From NCBI GenBank assembly GCA_040220455.1, contig JAVJUS010000045.1:1-20414 (forward strand): a stretch of DNA of 20,414 bases, in the 5' to 3' direction. This document shows, piece after piece, positions 14,794 through 20,414 of the stretch. The number at the start of each line of letters is the position of its first letter. Positions within the stretch are counted from its first letter, which is position 1. The notes below the pieces were generated by a model. It saw only the letters and a program-made list of their open reading frames with translations. It ran no database searches and was not told the origin of the DNA. The position numbers and the translations under genes are program-made. Source of the DNA: JAVJUS01 sp040220455. GTDB lineage: Bacteria > Pseudomonadota > Alphaproteobacteria > DSM-16000 > Inquilinaceae.

Positions 14794-15933
14794 TCACTCG
14801 CCGCCCCAGCGCTCCGGATAGCCGGGCATGTCCTCGCAGCCGCACAGGGCGTAGTGCAGCGGCGGCATGGCCGGATTGACGTACTCGTCCAGGTTCTCCG
14901 ACGTGATCGTCGGCTGCGGCAGGTTCCAGTTCGGCCCCGGCACCGGCTCGCCGTTCAGGATCCTGAGCGCGGCGATGATCGGCGTGCGCCACTGGAAGGT
15001 GGGATAGGTCGGCGCGACGGCCGTCAGCCCCTCCTCCTGCCACTTGACGAGGAAGTCCTGCTGGTCCTCGCCGGTGATGACCGGGACCTCCATGCCCATG
15101 TCCTCGAACGCCTCGATCGCGGCGACAGAGGTCGCGCCGGCGTCCATCCAGACCGCGTCGATCTGCTCGCGCAGCATGTAGTCCTCGACGATCGACTTGG
15201 TCTGGGCCCGGTCGCCGTCGGTGAACTCGTCGGCGATGACGTTGACGCCGCGCTCCTCGAAGATCTTCTCCGCGGCCGCCCAGCGGGTCTCCAGCACGTC
15301 GACGCCCGGCAGGATGCGCAGGGCCAGCACGTTGCCGCCCTCGGCGATGTTGTCGGCGACGAATTCCGCCGCGGTGATGCCGAAGGCGTAGCCGCCGATC
15401 GGCTTGATGAAGGTCACCGGGCAGTCGGTGCGCACGCCGCGGTCGAAGACGATGACCGGCAATTGCTCGCACGCCTTCTCGACCGCCGGCGTCAGCGCCG
15501 CGGTGGTGTTCGGCGAGACGATCAGCAGGTCGCACCGGCCGCCGGAGAGCAGGTCGTCGATATCGGCGATCTGCTTGTTGTCGTTGCCCTCCGCGTCGCG
15601 CACGACGAACTCGCCGATCTCGTCGTGCAGCTCGACCTCGGCCTGCATGGTGGTCCAGCCGACCACGCGCCAGGGATTGTTCACCCCGGCATTGGAGAAG
15701 CACAGCGTATACGGCCCCTCCGTGGCGTACTGCGCGGTGTCGGCCATCTCGCCGCCGAGGTGCTGGAGCCAGGGCTGGCCTTCCGGCCCCTCGGGCGCCA
15801 TCGCCATCAGCTCGCGCTGGTGCTCGAACTCCGCCTGGTCGTAGAACTCCTGCGCCGAGGCGCCGCCGGCCGTGACCGCCATCGCCGCCACGGTGGCGGC
15901 GACGGTGGCGCCGGTCAGTCTGTCGAACCGCAT
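14794..15933 (-). CDS. Periplasmic sugar-type ABC transporter substrate-binding protein (RbsB-like)
   Basis: A 379-aa protein with a clear signal peptide (MRFDR, then Ala/Val/Thr-rich segment, likely cleavage after GASA near residue 27). About 55 mature residues precede the binding fold, which starts at YTLCFSNAGVNNPWR and continues with DLLIVSPNTTAAL, PVIVFDRGV, NVLALRILPGVD, AVWMDAG and VPVITGEDQQDF. The family is Peripla_BP_4, which binds sugars, polyols and autoinducer-like molecules. A CGC motif lies near the C-terminus. A good GGGAGG Shine-Dalgarno precedes the ATG at 15933. It follows two permease genes and shares motifs with the sensor domain of the regulator at 12054-13316. The ligand is unknown; an epimerase and an amidohydrolase in the operon suggest a modified sugar or sugar amide. 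Confidence 0.9.
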   Translation of the reverse strand: MRFDRLTGATVAATVAAMAVTAGGASAQEFYDQAEFEHQRELMAMAPEGPEGQPWLQHLGGEMADTAQYATEGPYTLCFSNAGVNNPWRVVGWTTMQAEVELHDEIGEFVVRDAEGNDNKQIADIDDLLSGGRCDLLIVSPNTTAALTPAVEKACEQLPVIVFDRGVRTDCPVTFIKPIGGYAFGITAAEFVADNIAEGGNVLALRILPGVDVLETRWAAAEKIFEERGVNVIADEFTDGDRAQTKSIVEDYMLREQIDAVWMDAGATSVAAIEAFEDMGMEVPVITGEDQQDFLVKWQEEGLTAVAPTYPTFQWRTPIIAALRILNGEPVPGPNWNLPQPTITSENLDEYVNPAMPPLHYALCGCEDMPGYPERWGGE

Positions 15934-15989
15934 GACGTCACTCCTCCCTTCTCGTTCGTGTTCGGCGGCCTTGCCCGGCGGGGGCCGGA

Positions 15990-17033
15990 TCAGCCGCGCC
16001 TGTGTCGCTGGGCCATCGTGTAGGCGACCGCAGCGATGAGGATGAGGCCCTGCACCGCGTCGCGCAGGGGCTTCGGAAAGCCCAGCAGGTTGAGCAGGGT
16101 GAACAGGGCCGACAGGGTCAGTGCCCCGGCGATCGCCGTCGGCACCGAGCCGCGCCCGCCCAGGAGCTGGGCGCCGCCGATCACCGCCGCGGCGATCGCC
16201 TGAAGCTCGTAGCCGTCGCCGACATCGGTCGACACGCCGGCGAACCCGCCGAGCAGGACCCCGGCCACTACGGCCGACAGGGCCGAGATCAGGAAGGCGC
16301 CGATGCGCACCACCGGCACGTTGACGCCCGCGAGCTCGGCCGCGCGCGGGTTGTCGCCCAGCGCCAGCACCTGCTTGCCGAAGCGCGTGCCGTGCATCAG
16401 CCAGATCGCGAGCGCGCCGAAGACGACGAGCACGATCACCGCGACCGGCAGGATCCCGATCAGCGGGATGTCGGTGAAGGTGTGCCGGCCGAAGAAGCGG
16501 AAGTTCTCCGGCAGATAGCCTTGGGGCGAGCCGCCGGAGAGGCTGAGCGCGACGCCCTTCAGGCTGATCAGCATGCCCAGCGTCGCGATGATCGAGGGCA
16601 CCTTCAGATAGGCGACGATGGCGCCGTTGACGAGCCCGACCGCGACGCCGACCCCGACCATGACCGCGAGCGTGATCCCGGTCATCGTGGGGTCGCCGTC
16701 GATCATCAGCGCGCTGCCCAGCACGACCAGGGTGACCAGCGAGCCCACTGCCAGGTCGAAGCCGCCCGCGACGATGACGAAGACCTGTCCCGCCGCCAGG
16801 ATCATCAGCGGCGCCGCCCGCCGCAGGAAGTTCATCATCCCCGCCGGCTCGGCGAAGACCGGGCTCATCCACGCGATGGCGACGAGGAGCGCGATCAGCA
16901 CGATGTAGATCGGGTGGATGCGCGCCAGCCCGCCGAGCCGCGCGCGCCACCCGCCGCCCGCCCGCGCGGCGCCCGCCGCCCCTTCGGCCACGGGAGCGGG
17001 AGCGGGAGCGCGATCGGCATCGCCGCCGCTCAT
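15990..17033 (-). CDS. Sugar-type ABC transporter permease (RbsC-like), second of the pair
   Basis: A 347-aa integral membrane protein of the BPD_transp_2/RbsC family. After a 35-residue Ala/Pro/Gly-rich cytoplasmic N-terminus come about eight to ten spans with family motifs: GQVFVIVAGGFDLAVGSLV, YLKVPSIIATLGMLISLKG, TRFGKQVLALGDNPRAAELAGVNV, LQAIAAAVIGGAQLLGGRGSV. The ATG at 17033 overlaps the stop of the other permease (ATGA). It is clearly paralogous to that gene, so the pore is probably a heterodimer. A gap of 56 bases separates it from the binding protein gene; I see no convincing promoter or terminator there. Confidence 0.92.
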   Translation of the reverse strand: MSGGDADRAPAPAPVAEGAAGAARAGGGWRARLGGLARIHPIYIVLIALLVAIAWMSPVFAEPAGMMNFLRRAAPLMILAAGQVFVIVAGGFDLAVGSLVTLVVLGSALMIDGDPTMTGITLAVMVGVGVAVGLVNGAIVAYLKVPSIIATLGMLISLKGVALSLSGGSPQGYLPENFRFFGRHTFTDIPLIGILPVAVIVLVVFGALAIWLMHGTRFGKQVLALGDNPRAAELAGVNVPVVRIGAFLISALSAVVAGVLLGGFAGVSTDVGDGYELQAIAAAVIGGAQLLGGRGSVPTAIAGALTLSALFTLLNLLGFPKPLRDAVQGLILIAAVAYTMAQRHRRG

Positions 17034-18016
17034 GCCACGTGGCCTTTCATCCGGTAGGCGTAGGCCGCGACGGCCGCGATGATGATCGCGCCGCGCAGCA
17101 CCTGCTTGAGATAGGCGTCGATGCCGATCGTGTTGAAGATCGCGTCGATGAAGGCGAACACGATCACGCCCGCGATGGTGCCGGCGACGCCGCCGCGCCC
17201 GCCGGCCAGGATCGTGCCGCCGATCACCACGACGGCGATCGATTCCAGGTCGTAGACGCCGTCGCGCCCGACCCACGGTGCGCCCGAGCGCAGCCGGCTG
17301 GCGAGGTAGAGCCCGGTCATCGCCGCGCCCAGGCTGCACAGCATATGGGCCTGGATGACGACGCGGGTGGTCTTGATCCCCGCGAGCCGCGCGCCGTCCC
17401 GATTGCCGCCGACGGCGTAGATCCGCGCGCCGAAGACCGTGTACTTCAGCGTCAGCCCGGCGACCGCCGCCATGCCCAGCATGGTCAGCACGCCGATCGG
17501 GAACGGCCCGATCTGGCCGTAGGCGAAGACCTGGAAGGCCTCCGGCACCGCGCCGGCGAAGTTCTGGAAACTCGTCGACAGGACGCCCTGGAGGATCAGC
17601 CCGGTACCCAGCGTGGCGATCAGCGGGTTGACGCCGAGCTGGGTGACGATCAGCCCGTTGGCGAGCCCGACCGCCGCGCCGATGGCCAGCACGGCGACCA
17701 CCGCCGGGACGATCATCGCGGGGTCGCCCTGCATGATGAAGGAGGCCATCACGGCGGCGACGCTGACCAGGTTCGCCACCGACAGGTCGATCGAGCCGAC
17801 GAGGATGGCGAAGGTCTGGCCGATCGCCACGAAGCCCAGCGCCGTCGCCCGCTGCAGGATCGAGACGAACCCGTCGACCGAGATCTGGCCCGGCTGGCCG
17901 GCGGCGACCATGGTGACCGCCCAGGCGAGGACACCGCCGAGGATGAGCGCCGCGGGCACCGGGATGCGCGGCAGGCGGCGCCCGGCGCCGGCGGCGGACC
18001 CGACGGTGGCGGTCAT
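17030..18016 (-). CDS. Sugar-type ABC transporter permease (RbsC-like), first of the pair
   Basis: A 328-aa inner-membrane permease of the RbsC family: GQTFAILVGSIDLSVANLVSV, QLGVNPLIATLGTGLILQG, TVFGARIYAVGGNRDGARLAGI and LESIAVVVIGGTILAGGRGGV. The start codon overlaps the ATPase stop (ATGA), and its own stop overlaps the next permease, so all membrane components are translationally coupled. Two different permease genes instead of one are found in several sugar-type and autoinducer-type importers of this class. The translocated compound cannot be told from sequence. Confidence 0.92.
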   Translation of the reverse strand: MTATVGSAAGAGRRLPRIPVPAALILGGVLAWAVTMVAAGQPGQISVDGFVSILQRATALGFVAIGQTFAILVGSIDLSVANLVSVAAVMASFIMQGDPAMIVPAVVAVLAIGAAVGLANGLIVTQLGVNPLIATLGTGLILQGVLSTSFQNFAGAVPEAFQVFAYGQIGPFPIGVLTMLGMAAVAGLTLKYTVFGARIYAVGGNRDGARLAGIKTTRVVIQAHMLCSLGAAMTGLYLASRLRSGAPWVGRDGVYDLESIAVVVIGGTILAGGRGGVAGTIAGVIVFAFIDAIFNTIGIDAYLKQVLRGAIIIAAVAAYAYRMKGHVA

Positions 18017-19551
18017 GCCGCGACCTCCGTGTGCCCGGTCGCCAGCCGCATCACGTCCTCCTCGCCCGCGCCGCCGGACAGCTCGCCGACGACCGTGCCG
18101 GCGCGCATGACGACGATGCGGTCGCTGACGCCGACGATTTCCGGCAGGTCGGAGGAGATCATGACGACGCCCTTGCCGGCGGCGGCGTAGTCGCGCATCA
18201 GACGGTAGATCGCCGCCTTGGCGTTGACGTCGATGCCGCGGGTCGGTTCGGCGAAGATCAGCACTTCCGGATCGCGCGCGAACCAGCGCGCCACGATCGC
18301 CTTCTGCTGGTTGCCGCCCGAGAGCAGGCGGACCTCCTGGTCGGGCGAGGCCGCGCGGATGTCGACCGCGCGCATCATCCGCTCGACCTCGGCCGGCCGG
18401 GTCTGCGGCGCGTCGGGCCGGCCGAACAGGCCGGCGACCGCGCGCATGGTCAGCATGCAGTTGTCCCGGACCGACTGCATCAGGGCCAGCCCCTCGGCCT
18501 TGCGGTCCTCGGGCAGGTAGCCGATTCCGGCGGCGATCGCGGCGCGGGGCGAGCCCGGATGGACGTCGCGGCCGCCGACCCTGACCGTGCCCGCCTCGAA
18601 CGGCTCGAGGCCGAAGAGCGCGCGGCCCAGCGCCGCCTTGCCGGAGCCCTCCAGCCCGGCGATGCCGACGATCTCCCCGCGCCGGACGGCGACGTCGATC
18701 CCGGCGATCCGGTCGTTGGCCCCGCCGGCGACGCTCAGCACCGGCTCGCCCACCGTCTCGGCGCGCGGCGGGAAGAAGTCCTCGAGCGCCCGGCCGACCA
18801 TCGCCCGGACGACCGCGCCGACATCCAGCTCGCCGCGCGGCGCGGTCAGGACGTGCCGCCCGTCCTTGAGCACCGTGATCGTGTCGGCGAGCTCGAAGAC
18901 CTCCGGCATGCGGTGGGAGATGTAGACGACCGCGACCCCGCGGTCGCGCAGCCGGAGGACCAGCGCCTTGAAGGCCGCGACCTCGTGCTCCTCCAGCGCC
19001 GCCGTCGGCTCGTCCAGGACAACGATGCGCGCCTCGAAGGCCAGGGCCTTGGCGATCTCCACCACCTGCTGCTGGGCGAGCGGCAGGTCGCGCACCAGCG
19101 CGTCCGGCGCGATCGCCTCGGCGAACAGGTCGTCGAGCGCCTCACGCGCCCGCCGCCGCATGACGCCCCGGTCGATCACGCCGAACCGCGCCGGCTCCCG
19201 GCCCAGGAACAGATTGTCGGCCACCGTGCGATCCGGCAGCAGGCTGAGTTCCTGGTGGACCACGCTGATGCCGGCGTCGCGCGCCTCCACCGGATGGTCG
19301 AAGCGAACGGGCCGCCCGCCGAGGCGGATCTCGCCCGCGTCGGCCCGATACACCCCGCTCAGGATCTTGATCAGCGTCGACTTGCCGGCCCCGTTCTCGC
19401 CGCACAGGGCGTGGATCTCGCCGGCCCGGCAGGCGAAGCCGACATCCGCGAGCGCGGTGACGCCGGGAAAGGTCTTGGTAATGCCGCGCATCTCGAAGGC
19501 GGGGGCCCCCTCGCCCGCCGACGCGGCCGCCGTCTCGTCGCCGCCCGTCAC
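18013..19551 (-). CDS. Sugar-type ABC transporter ATPase with two nucleotide-binding domains (RbsA/MglA-like)
   Basis: A 512-aa protein with two ATPase domains. Domain 1 (about residues 20-245) has Walker A GENGAGKSTL, the family's variant signature LPLAQQQVVEIAKAL and Walker B IVVLDEPTAAL. Domain 2 (about 255-500) has GLEGSGKAAL, YLPEDRKAEGL, signature LSGGNQQKAIVARW and IFAEPTRGID. In domain 2 the residue after the Walker A Lys is Ala and the Walker B Asp is Ala (AEP instead of DEP), so both Mg-contact residues are missing. Degenerate second domains are common in this family, but this site looks particularly weak. I chose the GTG at 19551, which overlaps the upstream stop as GTGA; the frame is open further but not conserved. 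Confidence 0.92.
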   Translation of the reverse strand: MTGGDETAAASAGEGAPAFEMRGITKTFPGVTALADVGFACRAGEIHALCGENGAGKSTLIKILSGVYRADAGEIRLGGRPVRFDHPVEARDAGISVVHQELSLLPDRTVADNLFLGREPARFGVIDRGVMRRRAREALDDLFAEAIAPDALVRDLPLAQQQVVEIAKALAFEARIVVLDEPTAALEEHEVAAFKALVLRLRDRGVAVVYISHRMPEVFELADTITVLKDGRHVLTAPRGELDVGAVVRAMVGRALEDFFPPRAETVGEPVLSVAGGANDRIAGIDVAVRRGEIVGIAGLEGSGKAALGRALFGLEPFEAGTVRVGGRDVHPGSPRAAIAAGIGYLPEDRKAEGLALMQSVRDNCMLTMRAVAGLFGRPDAPQTRPAEVERMMRAVDIRAASPDQEVRLLSGGNQQKAIVARWFARDPEVLIFAEPTRGIDVNAKAAIYRLMRDYAAAGKGVVMISSDLPEIVGVSDRIVVMRAGTVVGELSGGAGEEDVMRLATGHTEVAA

Positions 19552-20414
19552 GCCGCCCCCTCGGGCGCCGCGGCGTCCCATTCGCGGCGGATCAGGGCGA
19601 GGCTCTCCGCGAACAGGGTGTCGAGATCGGGGAAGAGATCACGCCAGACACGCGTCGCGGCGGCCAGCGCCGGCACGGTCCGGCCGAAGGCCTCGACCGT
19701 GATCCAGCCGTCGTAGCCGGTCTCGCGCAGGGCGACGAACAGCGGCGCGAAGTCGATATGCCCGCGCCCGGGGATGCCGCGGTCGTTCTCGGAGACGTGG
19801 ATGTGGGTGATCGCGCCGGCGTGCGCGCGGTAGGCGGCGGCGGGATCGCGCTCCTCGATATTGGCGTGGAAGGTGTCGTACATGAAGGTGAAGGCGGGAT
19901 GATCGACCGCCGCGCAATGCCGCGCCGACTGGCCCATCGTGTTGAGGACGTAGCACTCGAACCGGTTGAGCGCCTCCAGCGACAGGGCGATTCCCGCCTC
20001 GCTGGCGCGCTCGGCCGCGGCGCGGTGGACCTCCGCCAACCGGCCGAGCTCGAGCTCGGTCGGCCCGTCGCCGGTGAAGACGCCGAGCGGCGAGTGCCAC
20101 GGCCCGGCCATGACGGTCGCGCCCAGGGCATGGCCGCAGTCGAGCGCCCAGGCGAGCTGGTCGACCGCGCGCCGCCGGGTCGCGGCGTCCTCGCTCAGCG
20201 GATTGCGGGTCTCGTCGGGAATGATGGTGACGAAGGTGCGCGCCAGCCCGATCGCGTCGAGCCGCCGGCCGAGCGCGGCATAGGTCTTCGCGTCGCCGGA
20301 GAAGACGGGCAGCTCGACGCCGTCATAGCCCGCCGCCTTGATCGTCTCGAAGGTCCCGTCGTCGATCGTCCACGGCTCGCCGCCGAGGACGAGCGTATTG
20401 AAGCCGATCCGCAC
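19548..20414 (-). CDS. Sugar 3-epimerase-like TIM-barrel protein (D-tagatose/D-psicose 3-epimerase family)
   Basis: A 288-aa xylose-isomerase-like TIM barrel. The metal ligands of D-tagatose 3-epimerase can be matched at a constant offset of five residues: Glu147 (SLEALNRFE), Asp180 (MYDTFH), His206 (HIHVSEND) and Glu241 (TVEAFGR). The substrate-contacting His183 and Arg212 also match. It would interconvert a ketose epimer pair, or a related keto-sugar, for the operon's transporter. The frame begins with GTG exactly at the window edge. The resulting MRIGFNTLV start and the length of 288 aa are both normal for the family, so the gene is probably complete, but an upstream start outside the window cannot be excluded. 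Its stop overlaps the ATPase start. Confidence 0.88.
   Translation of the reverse strand: MRIGFNTLVLGGEPWTIDDGTFETIKAAGYDGVELPVFSGDAKTYAALGRRLDAIGLARTFVTIIPDETRNPLSEDAATRRRAVDQLAWALDCGHALGATVMAGPWHSPLGVFTGDGPTELELGRLAEVHRAAAERASEAGIALSLEALNRFECYVLNTMGQSARHCAAVDHPAFTFMYDTFHANIEERDPAAAYRAHAGAITHIHVSENDRGIPGRGHIDFAPLFVALRETGYDGWITVEAFGRTVPALAAATRVWRDLFPDLDTLFAESLALIRREWDAAAPEGAA

Noticed and set aside
13315..16023. 902-codon open frame on the + strand
   Set aside because: It is antisense to the regulator, amidohydrolase and binding-protein genes, all of which have clear domains; the composition is that of a shadow frame.
14794..16950. 718-codon - strand frame joining a permease region to the binding protein
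   Set aside because: The upstream part is an out-of-frame reading of the permease gene; a signal peptide and Shine-Dalgarno place the real start at 15933.
1..20414. CRISPR arrays, tRNA or rRNA genes, insertion sequences, phage genes
   Set aside because: No regularly spaced repeats, no RNA-gene signatures and no transposase, integrase or phage domains were seen on either strand.

Overview
The window is very GC-rich (roughly 70% or more), with tightly packed, often overlapping genes and GC-biased third codon positions. The gene families suggest an alphaproteobacterium or another high-GC proteobacterium; this is an inference, as there is no rRNA or other marker. No tRNA, rRNA, IS element, CRISPR array or gene-free stretch above 300 bases was seen. 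The first 232 bases fold back on themselves as a near-perfect inverted repeat, which looks like a contig-end artefact and hides the start of the first gene.

Left operon (+ strand, 1-11341): an aldehyde dehydrogenase missing its N-terminus, a RidA-family protein, 2-aminomuconate deaminase (a RidA paralogue), the beta (catalytic) and alpha (non-catalytic) subunits of a 2-aminophenol 1,6-dioxygenase-type extradiol enzyme, and a complete LivK/G/F/H/M-type ABC importer. Together they suggest uptake of an aminophenol-like aromatic, meta-type ring cleavage, oxidation of the semialdehyde, and removal of ammonia from 2-aminomuconate. The later steps (decarboxylase, hydratase, aldolase) are not in the window. 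The operon ends in two unusual fusions. The last permease, LivM, is fused in frame to a second full-length dioxygenase alpha subunit. An IclR regulator is then fused in frame to a second 2-aminomuconate-deaminase-like RidA domain whose catalytic Glu is replaced by Met.

Right operon (- strand, read from 20414 to 11338): a D-tagatose/D-psicose 3-epimerase-like TIM-barrel protein, a two-domain sugar-type ABC ATPase, two RbsC-type permeases, a periplasmic binding protein, an imidazolonepropionase-like amidohydrolase, an IclR-type HTH joined to a periplasmic-binding-protein-like sensor, and a short IclR regulator. Most junctions are ATGA or GTGA overlaps. The sensor half of the HTH fusion resembles the binding protein of the same operon, so regulator and transporter may read the same ligand. 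The operons converge and their stop codons share three bases, 11339-11341 in one and 11338-11340 in the other.

A common theme is that domains with no expected catalysis (alpha subunit, Met-substituted RidA, binding-protein fold), each a paralogue of a protein encoded nearby, are fused to a transporter or a DNA-binding domain. This is the main candidate for something undescribed: importer and regulators that carry copies of their own pathway's ligand-binding domains. The promoters of both operons probably lie outside the window.
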